A DNA stretch of 64,000 nt from Pseudomonas sp. LD120. Its GTDB lineage: Bacteria > Pseudomonadota > Gammaproteobacteria > Pseudomonadales > Pseudomonadaceae. Below, piece by piece: positions 1 through 8,780 of this stretch. Every line of letters starts with the position of its first letter. Positions within the stretch are counted from its first letter, which is position 1. Under the pieces are notes generated by a model. That model saw only the letters and a program-made list of their open reading frames with translations, ran no database searches and was not told where the DNA came from. Made by a program: the position numbers and the translations under genes. Location: contig NZ_WVHL01000005.1 in NCBI RefSeq assembly GCF_009861525.1, positions 496,001 to 560,000 on the forward strand. The letters are read 5' to 3'.

Positions 1-362
1 TGGGCAAAGCCAGTCACCGGCAGGCCGATGCCACGCCGTGACAGCAGTTGCAGGGAGCGCAGTTTGTCCCGGGAACGGGCGATGGCCACCGACTCGTTGA
101 GAGGAAACACCCCCATCATTTCGAACTGGCGCAGCACCGCGCAGCCGTAGAAGGTCACCGAGGCACCGATCCGCGGGATCACCGCATCGAAGCCTTCCAA
201 GGGCTTGCCACGGTAGTGAATCTGCGGCTTGTGGCTGGCGATGTTCATGTAGGCGCGCAGGGTGTCGACCACTACCATTTCATGGCCACGCTCGGTGCCG
301 GCTTCGACCAGGCGACGAGTGGAATACAGACGCGGATTACGCGACAGCACAGCGATCTTCAT
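1..362 (-). CDS. rimK: RimK, ribosomal protein S6 glutamate ligase (partial, N-terminal part)
   Basis: The first ~120 residues are visible before the window edge. They open with MKIAVLSRNPRLYSTRRLVE, characteristic of RimK. RimK is an ATP-grasp ligase that adds glutamates to the C-terminus of ribosomal protein S6; the ATP-grasp core lies outside the window. Its ATG overlaps the stop of the upstream protease gene (ATGA), so the two are translationally coupled. With the protease and the EAL gene it forms rimA-rimB-rimK, an operon known in Pseudomonas to tune ribosome modification and proteome composition. Confidence 0.93.
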   Translation of the reverse strand, partial: MKIAVLSRNPRLYSTRRLVEAGTERGHEMVVVDTLRAYMNIASHKPQIHYRGKPLEGFDAVIPRIGASVTFYGCAVLRQFEMMGVFPLNESVAIARSRDKLRSLQLLSRRGIGLPVTGFA

Positions 363-841
363 GCAACACCTGTGGCAGAGCTAGTGGATACCGGGAACAC
401 CGGTTTGTCTTGTACGTATTTGATGCCCGGATTGACCACCAGTTGGCCGTCGATCAGGGCCTTGGACCCCAGCAGCAGGCGATAGCGCATGGCCTTGCGG
501 CAGGCGAGGGTGAATTCCACCCGCCACACGCGATCGCCCAGGGCCAGGCTGGTGCTGATCACATAGCGCACCTGAGCCTGGCCGTTGGAGCTCTTGATGG
601 TCTTCATCGCCACCAGCGGCGCTTCGCACCGCCGATGACGCAATTGCACCACGCTGCCCAGATGGGCGTTGAAGCGCACCCACTGCTCACCGTCGCGCTC
701 GAACGGCTCGATCTCGGTGGCATGCAGGCTGGAGGTACTGGCTCCGGTATCGATCTTGGCGCGCAGACCGGCCACTCCCAGATCCGGGAGCGCCACCCAT
801 TCGCGCAAACCGACGACGGTCAAAAGGTCAAAAGTCTTCAA
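359..841 (-). CDS. rimB: RimB-type ATP-dependent zinc protease
   Basis: A 160-residue protein of the retropepsin-like zinc-protease family (PF05618). The N-terminal part contains the aspartyl-type motif AKIDTGASTSSLHA (about residues 28-41), and the C-terminal half has the family's RYRLLLGSKAL stretch. In Pseudomonas, RimB modulates RimK-dependent S6 modification. The start appears to be TTG (positions 841-839) giving MKTFDLLTVVG; I see no in-frame ATG and no strong Shine-Dalgarno nearby. It begins 16 bases after the EAL gene ends and overlaps rimK by four bases. The family is clear; the exact start is less so. Confidence 0.85.
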   Translation of the reverse strand: MKTFDLLTVVGLREWVALPDLGVAGLRAKIDTGASTSSLHATEIEPFERDGEQWVRFNAHLGSVVQLRHRRCEAPLVAMKTIKSSNGQAQVRYVISTSLALGDRVWRVEFTLACRKAMRYRLLLGSKALIDGQLVVNPGIKYVQDKPVFPVSTSSATGVA

Positions 842-857
842 TTGGGATAACCGGCAA

Positions 858-1637
858 TTAACGTTTCCAGGCCGTGGCCGGAACCTCGGGCAAGGCTTTG
901 AAGGCAGGTTTGGCGAACCAGTAACCCTGCATCAGAAAAATTCCACAGTCGCTGAGAAAGTCCCGCTCGCCGGCACTCTCAATGCCTTCGGCAATGACTG
1001 TAACCCCCAACTCCGCACACATTGTGACAAGGCTACGGACGATCGCCTGGCGCACGCGGTCCTGGTCGACATCACGGATCAGCGCCATGTCGAGTTTGAT
1101 CAGGTCAGGTTGGAAGTCCGCTAGCAGATTCAGCCCCGAGTACCCTGAGCCGAAGTCATCGATGGCGGTCTTGAAGCCGAATTCGCGGTATTCACGCAGA
1201 ATATGAGTCAAATGGCGATAGTTATCTACGTGCTGACTTTCCAGGGTTTCGAAAATCAATCGATCCAAGGGAAAGCGCTGTGCGCGAGCGGTTTCCAGGG
1301 TACTGCGGATGCACAGCTCCGGCCGGTACACCGCGTTGGGCATGAAGTTGATCGACAGGTGGCTGTGTATTCCAAGCTGGGCGGCGTGGGTGATGGCCAG
1401 GGTGCGGCAGTGCTGGTCGAAATGGTAGCGGTTGCTGTCGTTGATCCGATCCAGCACGGTCTTTGCGCCTTCGCCGTTGATCCCGCGTACCAGCGCTTCA
1501 TGGGCAAATACCGATTGGTCCCGCAGATCGACGATGGGCTGGTAGGCGAAGGCGAAATCGAAATCCAGAGGCTGGCCTTGCTGGCAACCTTGGCAACGGT
1601 TGTCGGGCGAGGTTGGTTCAGGGGGGGAGTGAGTCAC
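858..1637 (-). CDS. rimA: RimA-type EAL-domain c-di-GMP phosphodiesterase
   Basis: A 259-residue stand-alone EAL protein. Catalytic signatures are all present: HEALVRG near residue 46, SINFMPN, FETLES, the IDDFGSGYS loop, LIKLDM and IAEGIES, so an active phosphodiesterase hydrolysing c-di-GMP to pGpG is expected. No GGDEF, PAS or membrane segment is present. A short N-terminal extension carries a CxxC pair (residues 15-18). The start is GTG at 1637. As first gene of the rim operon it fits the reported role in which RimA and c-di-GMP control the activity of the RimK ligase. Confidence 0.88.
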   Translation of the reverse strand: MTHSPPEPTSPDNRCQGCQQGQPLDFDFAFAYQPIVDLRDQSVFAHEALVRGINGEGAKTVLDRINDSNRYHFDQHCRTLAITHAAQLGIHSHLSINFMPNAVYRPELCIRSTLETARAQRFPLDRLIFETLESQHVDNYRHLTHILREYREFGFKTAIDDFGSGYSGLNLLADFQPDLIKLDMALIRDVDQDRVRQAIVRSLVTMCAELGVTVIAEGIESAGERDFLSDCGIFLMQGYWFAKPAFKALPEVPATAWKR

Positions 1638-1749
1638 GGGACGCCTCGCGTATCAGATGGCAACCTGGGGTATTTTAGGTGAGCGTCAGGCTTTAGGTGC
1701 ACCAGCTTACGGGCTGTCTGGCTGCAATATTTTTCCAAGAGGAATTTCA

Positions 1750-2154
1750 GTGGCACACAAACAGGAAGAAGAAGACAAGGTGCGTCTGGACAAATGGCTG
1801 TGGGCGGCGCGCTTCTACAAAACCCGAGCGTTGGCCAAGGCGGCGATCGAAAGTGGCAAGGTGCATCATCGGGGCGAGCGCTGCAAGCCGGGCAAGGAGC
1901 CACGGGTGGGCGACGAATATGCAATCCGCACGGGCTTCGATGAGCGCACCGTGGTGGTGCAGGCCCTTTCCAGCGTGCGCCGTGGCGCGCCCGAGGCACA
2001 GGCGTTGTATGCGGAAACCCAAGCCAGTATCGCCAAGCGTGAAACCGCCGCGGCCCAGCGCAAGGCCGGGGCCCTGGGGGTCAGTACCGATGGTAAACCC
2101 ACCAAGAAACAGCGCCGTGATCTGTTCAAGTTTCACGGCAGCAACCACGAATAA
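1750..2154 (+). CDS. hslR: Hsp15, ribosome-associated S4-domain heat-shock protein
   Basis: A 134-residue basic protein with an N-terminal S4 RNA-binding domain (RLDKWLWAARFYKTRALA, about residues 13-30) and a lysine/arginine-rich tail. Hsp15 binds stalled 50S subunits carrying a nascent chain with peptidyl-tRNA and helps recycle them. The frame is open further upstream, but the start is placed at GTG 1750 because AAGAGGA lies seven bases before it and the protein then begins MAHKQEEED as in Pseudomonas homologues. It is divergent from rimABK. Confidence 0.93.
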   Translation: MAHKQEEEDKVRLDKWLWAARFYKTRALAKAAIESGKVHHRGERCKPGKEPRVGDEYAIRTGFDERTVVVQALSSVRRGAPEAQALYAETQASIAKRETAAAQRKAGALGVSTDGKPTKKQRRDLFKFHGSNHE

Positions 2155-2266
2155 TGGGCGAATGACGAGTCTTGCTGGGGTGATGGCGCTTGCGCGTGTT
2201 GGACCGCCTTGCAGCGGTTACACCCAAGCGTAGCGATCGGGGCGGTCGCGTTTCCCTGCGCCGGCA

Positions 2267-2291
2267 GGCGCCCTCGTTGTAACAGGGCGCC
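2267..2291. terminator. Stem-loop between convergent hslR and PAP2 genes
   Basis: A perfect 8-bp GC-rich inverted repeat (GGCGCCCT / AGGGCGCC, nine-base loop) lies between the converging ends of hslR and the PAP2 gene. There is no clear T-tract on either side, so termination is inferred from position and symmetry only. Confidence 0.4.
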
Positions 2292-2304
2292 CGGTGTTAT
2301 CGAC

Positions 2305-3117
2305 TCAGCGCAACAGGTTGCTGGCGCGCACCACGCTCATGTGCGATAGCACCGGCAAGTGGCTCATCAGCTTGAACAGCGGGTGAGTCAGGCGCAGCAG
2401 GAGGTTCGACATCCGCGCCGCATAGGGGGTGTAGATGCCCCAGCCCAGGGCCAGCACCGCCAGCAGCACGCCGCCGATGTAGTCGTCTTGGCCCCAATGC
2501 GCGCCGGCCACCAGGCGCGGCATCATAAACACCAGGGTCAGGCCCCAGATGATCACAAGCTGGCCCATGCTGCGGCTGAACATGCCCATGAACAGGCCCC
2601 AGATCAGCAGCACCGAAGCATGATCGCCCGGAAAACTCTGGCTGGAACGGTCCTTGAGTTCCCAGGTTTTTTCCCAGCCTGGGAAGTAGTCACTCATGTG
2701 CACCGCGCCTTCGAGCACCATCGACGGGCTGTTGTGCTGCCAGCCCATGAACGCCACCAGCTTGGAAAACAGCGCGCGAATCACCACCATAAGTATCAGG
2801 ATCGACAGAAAGCCGAAAAAGGCGCGGCGTACGTCCACTGCTTTGAACACCCAATCACCGCGGATCAGCAAGCCGAGCATGATCAAGCCGACCACGATGT
2901 CGAACGGACGCAGACTGGCCACGGCCCAGATGTGCAGCCACGTCGGGTTGCTGGCGAGAGGGGCGTTAAGCAGATGAAACAGCCATTGGTCGAAGGCCAT
3001 GCAGAGCATCTGCCCGGTGGGCCACAACCAGAAACCCAGCAGCGCCAAAGGGAGTAAATTGCACAGAACCAGCTTGCCGAGGTTCCACCTTGCTTGGAAC
3101 AAACCCGGATTGTTCAT
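2305..3117 (-). CDS. PAP2-family membrane phosphatase
   Basis: A 270-residue integral membrane protein with about six hydrophobic segments. Two signature motifs of the type-2 phosphatidic acid phosphatase family are visible: FPGDHAS near residue 165 and PRLVAGAHWGQDD near residue 200, whose histidines and aspartate form the active site. Members dephosphorylate lipid phosphates such as undecaprenyl pyrophosphate, or transfer phosphate to lipid A. The substrate cannot be told from sequence. The ATG at 3117 has GGAG upstream. It is divergent from hslO, with about 100 bases for both promoters. Confidence 0.8.
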   Translation of the reverse strand: MNNPGLFQARWNLGKLVLCNLLPLALLGFWLWPTGQMLCMAFDQWLFHLLNAPLASNPTWLHIWAVASLRPFDIVVGLIMLGLLIRGDWVFKAVDVRRAFFGFLSILILMVVIRALFSKLVAFMGWQHNSPSMVLEGAVHMSDYFPGWEKTWELKDRSSQSFPGDHASVLLIWGLFMGMFSRSMGQLVIIWGLTLVFMMPRLVAGAHWGQDDYIGGVLLAVLALGWGIYTPYAARMSNLLLRLTHPLFKLMSHLPVLSHMSVVRASNLLR

Positions 3118-3216
3118 AAAATATCTCCAATCACCGTTAAAACTGCACCCTCATGGTGCAAACCCGTAATTTTCGGTGCTTGTAACCTTTTTGTCATCAT
3201 TCAGATACCCAGACCT

Positions 3217-4119
3217 ATGACTGATTTGCCGGATACCGACTTCACTCAACGCTTCATCTTTGATGAGAGCGACGCCCGCGGCGAGCTGGTGGCGCTGGAG
3301 CGCAGTTACGCTGAAGTCCTCGCCAAACATCCCTATCCCGAGCCGGTGGCACAACTGCTCGGCGAGCTGATGGCGGCGGCGTCGTTGCTGGTCGGCACCT
3401 TGAAGTTCGATGGCTTGCTGATTCTCCAGGCCCGCTCCGAAGGCCCGGTGCCACTGCTGATGATCGAGTGCTCCAGCGATCGCGAGATCCGTGGCCTGGC
3501 CCGCTACGACGCGTCGCAGATCGCCCCTGACGCGACCCTCGCCGACATGATGCCCAACGGCGTCCTGGCGCTGACCGTGGACCCGACCCAGGGCCAGCGT
3601 TATCAGGGCATTGTCGACCTGGACGGTGCCACCCTGGCCGAATGCTTCACCAACTATTTCGTCATGTCGCAGCAGACCGGCACCCGCTTCTGGCTCTACG
3701 CCGACGGCCGCAATGCCCGCGGCCTGCTCCTGCAACAACTGCCTGCCGACCGCCTGCGCGATCCGCAAGAGCGCGAAGACAATTGGCAGCACCTCACCGC
3801 CCTGGCCAGCACCCTGACTGCCGATGAATTGCTGAGCCTGGACAATGAAACCGTGCTGCACCGCCTGTACCACGAAGAGGCCGTGCGCCTGTTCGACGTG
3901 CAACCGCTGCGTTTCCGTTGCAGTTGCTCCCGTGAGCGTTCCGGCAATGCGCTGGTCAGCCTGGGGCTCGAAGATGCGCAGGAACTGGTGGTGGAACACG
4001 GCGGCAGCATCGAGATCGATTGCCAGTTCTGCAACGAACGCTACCTGTTCGATGCCGCCGATATCGCGCAATTGTTTGCCGGCGCGGGCGTCGACACGCC
4101 GTCAGATACTCGTCACTAA
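3217..4119 (+). CDS. hslO: Hsp33, redox-regulated chaperonin
   Basis: A 300-residue cytosolic holdase chaperone activated by oxidative unfolding. The four zinc-binding cysteines of the C-terminal redox switch are present as CSC near residue 235 and CQFC near residue 269. The start is the ATG at 3217 (MTDLPDTDF); longer in-frame extensions run into intergenic sequence and do not look coding. With hslR it places two stress proteins side by side, followed by pckA as in other pseudomonads. Confidence 0.95.
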   Translation: MTDLPDTDFTQRFIFDESDARGELVALERSYAEVLAKHPYPEPVAQLLGELMAAASLLVGTLKFDGLLILQARSEGPVPLLMIECSSDREIRGLARYDASQIAPDATLADMMPNGVLALTVDPTQGQRYQGIVDLDGATLAECFTNYFVMSQQTGTRFWLYADGRNARGLLLQQLPADRLRDPQEREDNWQHLTALASTLTADELLSLDNETVLHRLYHEEAVRLFDVQPLRFRCSCSRERSGNALVSLGLEDAQELVVEHGGSIEIDCQFCNERYLFDAADIAQLFAGAGVDTPSDTRH

Positions 4120-4298
4120 AACGTTTCAGTGCAGGTAAATCACCTGGCAAACGCCGGAATTACGCCGTACTGACGGGAGGACCCTACTATTTTTGGGCTT
4201 TTCTGGCATAATCCGGCGCACTTTTTTCGCGGTAGTAGTGCGCGAGTTTCTACTACAAAACGTTTGGAGCACTCGGCCAATGGCCGACGGGGAACCTC

Positions 4299-5843
4299 AT
4301 GACGCAAGCCAATAACGCCGTGTACACCGATCTGAGTGTGGATGATCTGGTCAAAGAAGCCCTGAACCGCGGTGAGGGCGAACTGGCCGATACCGGCGCT
4401 CTGGTGGTTCGCACCGGTCACCGTACCGGCCGTTCGCCAGTGGACCGTTTCATCGTTGAAGAGCCCACCACCCAGGACGCTATCGCCTGGGGCCCGATCA
4501 ACCGCAAGTTCCCGGCGGCCAAGTTCGACGCCCTGTGGGACCGCGTTGAAGCCTACCTGGGCGAGCGCGAGCGTTTTGTTTCCCACGTGCATGTAGGTTC
4601 CGATCCGGCGCACTACCTGCCAGTGAAAATGACCACCGAGACTGCCTGGCACAACCTGTTCGGGCGTTGCCTGTTCATCAATCCCGAGCAATACAACGCC
4701 GGTGGCAAGGATGAATGGCAGATCCTCAACGCGCCGAACTTCGTCTGCGAGCCAGAGCGTGACGGCACCAACTCCGACGGCACCGTGATCCTCAACTTCG
4801 CGGCCAAGAAAGTGCTGATCGCCGGCATGCGCTACGCCGGTGAAATGAAGAAAGCCCTGTTCTCCGTGCAGAACTTCCTGCTGCCAGCTGTCGACGTGCT
4901 GCCAATGCACTGCGCCGCCAACATGGGCGAAGACGGCGACGTGACCCTGTTCTTCGGTCTGTCGGGCACTGGCAAAACCACCCTGTCGGCCGACGAAAGC
5001 CGTTACCTGATCGGTGACGACGAACACGGCTGGGGCGAAGGCGTGGTGTTCAACATCGAAGGCGGTTGCTATGCCAAGTGCATCGACCTGTCGGAGAAGA
5101 ACGAGCCGGTGATCTGGAAAGCCATCCAGCACGGCGCCGTACTGGAAAACGTGGTGATCGACCCGGTCACCAAGAAAGCCGACTACGCCGACGACAGCCT
5201 GACCCAGAACAGCCGCGCTGCTTACCCGCGCGAGCTGATCGAAAAACGTGCACCGAAGAACCTCGGTGGCGAGCCTAATGCCGTGATCTTCCTGACCTGC
5301 GACCTGACCGGCGTACTGCCACCGGTGTCGATCCTCAGCGAAGAACAAGCCGCCTACCACTTCCTGTCCGGCTACACCGCGCTGGTGGGCTCGACTGAAA
5401 TGGGTTCGGGCTCGGGCATCAAGTCGACCTTCTCCACCTGCTTCGGCGCCCCGTTCTTCCCGCGTCCAGCGGGCGAATACGCCGAGCTGCTGATCAAGCG
5501 CATCCGCGGCTTTGGCTCCAAGGTCTACCTGGTCAACACCGGCTGGACCGGCGGTGGCTACGGCGTGGGCAAACGCTTCAACATCCCCACCACCCGTGGC
5601 GTGATTGCAGCGATCCAGAGCGGCGCGCTGATCGGTGCCGAAACCGAGCACTTGGACATCGTCAACCTGGACGTACCTAAAGCCGTACCGGGCGTTGAAA
5701 CCGGCCTGCTCAACCCACGCAACACCTGGGCTGACCAAGCCGCCTACGACGAAGCGGCCAAGGCCCTGGCCGGCCTGTTCATCGAGAACTTCAAGAAGTT
5801 CGACGTGAGCGACGCGATCAAGGCTGCCGGTCCGAAGCTGTAA
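4299..5843 (+). CDS. pckA: Phosphoenolpyruvate carboxykinase (ATP)
   Basis: A 514-residue enzyme converting oxaloacetate and ATP to phosphoenolpyruvate and CO2, the first committed step of gluconeogenesis. Diagnostic motifs are the P-loop GLSGTGKTTLS (about residues 220-230), the metal-binding stretch GDDEHGWGE, and the conserved region FSTCFGAPF. Length is within the family range. The start ATG has GGGGAACCTC in front. A CATAAT hexamer near 4209 could be a -10 element. A strong intrinsic terminator follows, so it is probably monocistronic. Confidence 0.97.
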   Translation: MTQANNAVYTDLSVDDLVKEALNRGEGELADTGALVVRTGHRTGRSPVDRFIVEEPTTQDAIAWGPINRKFPAAKFDALWDRVEAYLGERERFVSHVHVGSDPAHYLPVKMTTETAWHNLFGRCLFINPEQYNAGGKDEWQILNAPNFVCEPERDGTNSDGTVILNFAAKKVLIAGMRYAGEMKKALFSVQNFLLPAVDVLPMHCAANMGEDGDVTLFFGLSGTGKTTLSADESRYLIGDDEHGWGEGVVFNIEGGCYAKCIDLSEKNEPVIWKAIQHGAVLENVVIDPVTKKADYADDSLTQNSRAAYPRELIEKRAPKNLGGEPNAVIFLTCDLTGVLPPVSILSEEQAAYHFLSGYTALVGSTEMGSGSGIKSTFSTCFGAPFFPRPAGEYAELLIKRIRGFGSKVYLVNTGWTGGGYGVGKRFNIPTTRGVIAAIQSGALIGAETEHLDIVNLDVPKAVPGVETGLLNPRNTWADQAAYDEAAKALAGLFIENFKKFDVSDAIKAAGPKL

Positions 5844-5860
5844 GCCTCGACCTGCCGTGA

Positions 5861-5890
5861 AAAAGCCGCCCTTTGGGGCGGTTTTTTGTT
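5861..5890 (+). terminator. Intrinsic terminator of pckA
   Basis: A GC-rich hairpin (GCCGCCC / GGGGCGG) followed by a run of T residues, 18 bases after the pckA stop codon. Confidence 0.9.
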
Positions 5891-5995
5891 TTAGATATTT
5901 TTAACGTAAATGCTTGATAGGCATGTTTGGTTTTACATTGGCTTTGCATCCGGGATGGCGCGCAGCGGCCCCGGCAATGGGCCTGCTATGCAGTC

Positions 5996-6022
5996 CAGCG
6001 GGAGCAAGCTCCCTCGCCACAG
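5996..6022. repeat. Pseudomonas REP element
   Basis: The sequence GCGGGAGCAAGCTCCCTCGC forms an imperfect hairpin and matches the REP type common in intergenic DNA of the P. fluorescens group. It lies in the gap between pckA and the next gene, which otherwise shows nothing recognisable. Confidence 0.75.
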
Positions 6023-6102
6023 CGACAGCGTTTGCCCTTAACTGACTGGCATTACCTTTCTTGGGCGGTTTTTTTATGCTTGCTGTTTGACCCCGGAGCG
6101 AC

Positions 6103-6381
6103 TCAGGGCATGCGCAAGTAGGCGTGCTCCAACAGATCGCAGCCGTCCTGCACCAATAAATAAAGCGCGTTGACCACATGGCTGGTGTCTTTACTGTCCG
6201 CCTGATCAAAGCTCAGGCAAGTGAGGGTTTCCAGCAGGTCGGAGGCTGCGCGCAGTCGTTGTCGTGCGCAGCTATGCAGGTCCAACGTATCGGCCTGGGT
6301 ATCGATCACCAGGGCAGGGGTATGGGTGAAGTTGCTTTTGAGCGGTTGATAGCGGGCTTGTTCAAGGTTCAGTGCATTCAT
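6103..6381 (-). CDS. Small conserved Pseudomonas protein (DUF3077/DUF6124-like)
   Basis: A 92-residue soluble protein with no signal peptide or membrane segment. It looks like the short helical proteins abundant in Pseudomonas (a bundle around ASDLLETLTCLSF and a C-terminal helix). AGGAAGAG precedes the ATG. Codon use is normal for the host. The function is unknown and the family assignment is by resemblance only. Confidence 0.6.
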   Translation of the reverse strand: MNALNLEQARYQPLKSNFTHTPALVIDTQADTLDLHSCARQRLRAASDLLETLTCLSFDQADSKDTSHVVNALYLLVQDGCDLLEHAYLRMP

Positions 6382-6591
6382 GAGTTTGGTCTCTTCCTGG
6401 TTGAAACAGATGCACCCGCCGAAGGAGTGCGTGTTGCTGTTGTCGGGTGACCAAACCCGCTCGCTGAAATTTTCAGCGATGTCCGAACTATAGATTTGAT
6501 CGTTCAGTGGGCTCCATCAGCCGAATTCGACACGTCCTGTAGGGCAGGTCCTTCATGTGTTGCGAATTGCCCTTGCCGCCATCGGCACGCC

Positions 6592-7458
6592 TCACGTCTT
6601 CAGATGCAACACCAACGCCCCCAGCAACACCAGCGCCACGCCGGTCACTTGCACCGCCGTCAGCCGTTCCTTGAAGAACACATAGCCCAGCACCGCAGCG
6701 ATGCCGCCGGACAGGGTGCTGATTACCGTCACCACCGACACCGAGCCGCTCATGGCGCCCCAGGAAAAGGCGAAGAAGGCGCCCAGGTTCATCAGGCTGG
6801 TGGAGGCCAGCAGGCCGCAGTTCTTCAGCGGCGGGATCTTCAGTCCGTCCACGACTTTGAGCACCATCAGCAGCATCACGCCGCTGCCCACCGCGTAACC
6901 CAGCCAGAGCATGCTAATCGGTCCCAGTTGCGGCAGGGTGTAGCGGCCCTGCAGCCAGAAGCTGGTGCCGTACAGAACGGCCGAGAGCAGGGCGAAGAAG
7001 ATCGAGCGGCCGGCGGCGGTGCTGTGGGGCAGCTTGGGGTCCGAGTGCAGGCTGGAGAGGATGACGCCGATCACGCACACGAGGATGCACAGCAGTTGCA
7101 GCAGGCTGATCTGTTCGCCGCTGGCCCAGGACAGCAGGGTGGTGACCACGCCGTAGGAGGTCACCAATGGGGCGACGATGGAGGCTTTGCCCAGGGCGAA
7201 GGCCTTGCCCAGGGCCAGGGCGCCGGAGACGGTAAAGGCCGCGGCGAGCACGCCCATCAGCCAGACTTGCGCGGGCGCGGCCAGGGCCTTATAGAGGAGG
7301 GCGGGAAAGATCACCAGCAGCAGGCTCATCAGGATGAACCCCAGGCTCTGGCTGAAGAACACTGCCCGTTTCACGCCCACGGCGCGGACGTTGAGCCCCA
7401 CGAGAAAATCGGTGCCGCCCCAGAGCAGGGCGGCGAGCAAACCCATCAATACGTCCAC
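6592..7458 (-). CDS. EamA/DMT-family transporter
   Basis: A 288-residue inner-membrane protein with about ten hydrophobic segments arranged as two EamA repeats, beginning LLAALLWGGTDFLVG and ending in a typical last helix (VTGVALVLLGALVLHL). Such proteins export or exchange small metabolites; the substrate is not predictable. The start is GTG at 7458 with AAGGA six bases upstream. It is only 50 bases downstream of hipA on the same strand and might be partly read from that operon. Confidence 0.8.
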   Translation of the reverse strand: MDVLMGLLAALLWGGTDFLVGLNVRAVGVKRAVFFSQSLGFILMSLLLVIFPALLYKALAAPAQVWLMGVLAAAFTVSGALALGKAFALGKASIVAPLVTSYGVVTTLLSWASGEQISLLQLLCILVCVIGVILSSLHSDPKLPHSTAAGRSIFFALLSAVLYGTSFWLQGRYTLPQLGPISMLWLGYAVGSGVMLLMVLKVVDGLKIPPLKNCGLLASTSLMNLGAFFAFSWGAMSGSVSVVTVISTLSGGIAAVLGYVFFKERLTAVQVTGVALVLLGALVLHLKT

Positions 7459-7508
7459 TGACTGTCCTTGTCGATTGACGGGTTGGCGGAGTCCAACGGC
7501 CGTGCTGT

Positions 7509-8780
7509 TTACTGCTGTGCGAGTCGAAACGCCGGGGCCATGCGTTCTTGTTCAGGCCGGGACAGCCCCAGGGCCTGGGCCAGGGTGGGCCATTGGCGAA
7601 CCACGCTCTGGCAGTGTTCGATGATGCCTTCGGCCTCTGCACGACCGAGGCGGAAATATGCCGCTACTTCCCGTGCCAGTTCAAGGTCCAGTGCATTGTC
7701 GGCTTCGCTGATGTTGAGTTTCAGCCCGCTGGCGTGGGCGCAGGGGTTCATGTCGTAGGCCGGGGACAGGCGCCAGCCGCGCCCGGGTTCGAGCATGAAG
7801 CCATGGTTGCGCAGGTGGTCGTCGCTGTTGGACACCAGCAGGTTGAAGACCATGCGCGACCACAGTTCACGCAGGTCGGTACGGGTTTGCGCGCCGTGGG
7901 CGATCAGTACTTCGGCCAGTTCCAGGTAGCTGGCGCCGGTGGAGGCGTCGTCGCCGTCGCTGCGATCGGTGAGGGTCATGGCCGAGGCAAAGTGCAGCCG
8001 GCCGCCCGCTTCGGTGCGGTCGAAGCGCTTGACCATGAAACAGTGCTGGTCGCTGGCGAAGCGTTGCGCCATGGCCTCGGGAACCCGCAAGCCGCAGTGG
8101 CTGGCCAGGGCGTTGAGCAGCATCTCCCAGGCGCCGACATCATGTTCGTCGCGGACGCTGGGAAACTTGGCGATCCACAGGTGGCCCTTGTCGTCGGCGA
8201 CGCTGGCTTTGGGGCGGGCACCGCCCAGTGATCCCCCCGGTGCTATCAGCATGCGTAACCATTGGCCGCCGTCGGCGGCGCTGTTGTGCGGATCATTTTC
8301 CAGGGCGCGGCTGGCCTGTTCCAGGGCCCGCAGTTCGACGAAGGGTGGCGCCGCGAGGCCGTCGCGATCATCCAGGAACGGGCCTTGGTCATCGAGGCGG
8401 TAGCGTAGGGCGCCGACGCGATACAGATCGTGCACGCCCAGCAGCAGGTCGGCGTCCTGCAGGCGGGTGCCGGCAGGCGCCAGGCCTTCGCGGATGTCCC
8501 GTTCCAGCCGGCGTTGCATCAGCAGATGGCCCCAGCGATCGGGGCTTGAGTCTGCAAACACGCCAAAGCGGTTTTGCTGCTGGCCGCTGAATTGCCGGCC
8601 GGCGAATCGCCCGATGCGCGGGTCCAGGGCAATGCGGGTCAGCTCGGGATCGAGCAGCGCGGCAGGGTCATATTCGAACTCGAAGACGCTGGCAGCGCGG
8701 ACGGTCCCGACATGCAGCCAGCCCAGTCGCCTTGGCCCACCCAAAGACTCCCAATCGGCATAGATGGCGATCAGGGTCAT
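7509..8780 (-). CDS. hipA: HipA-family serine/threonine kinase toxin
   Basis: A 423-residue HipA-like kinase. The N-terminal ~120 residues fit the HipA N-domain. GGSLGGARPK (residues 182-191) is the glycine-rich ATP loop of this subfamily, IAKFPS gives a candidate catalytic lysine near 205, SNSDDHLRNHG (318-327) is the catalytic loop and SPAYDMNP (339-346) the metal-binding loop, so kinase activity is expected. E. coli HipA phosphorylates glutamyl-tRNA synthetase and induces persistence; the target here is unknown. Its ATG overlaps the antitoxin stop by four bases. Confidence 0.85.
   Translation of the reverse strand: MTLIAIYADWESLGGPRRLGWLHVGTVRAASVFEFEYDPAALLDPELTRIALDPRIGRFAGRQFSGQQQNRFGVFADSSPDRWGHLLMQRRLERDIREGLAPAGTRLQDADLLLGVHDLYRVGALRYRLDDQGPFLDDRDGLAAPPFVELRALEQASRALENDPHNSAADGGQWLRMLIAPGGSLGGARPKASVADDKGHLWIAKFPSVRDEHDVGAWEMLLNALASHCGLRVPEAMAQRFASDQHCFMVKRFDRTEAGGRLHFASAMTLTDRSDGDDASTGASYLELAEVLIAHGAQTRTDLRELWSRMVFNLLVSNSDDHLRNHGFMLEPGRGWRLSPAYDMNPCAHASGLKLNISEADNALDLELAREVAAYFRLGRAEAEGIIEHCQSVVRQWPTLAQALGLSRPEQERMAPAFRLAQQ

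Noticed and set aside
4140..5738. 532-codon open frame antisense to pckA
   Set aside because: It mirrors the whole pckA gene, has no recognisable domain, and reflects the high-GC codon pattern of the real gene.
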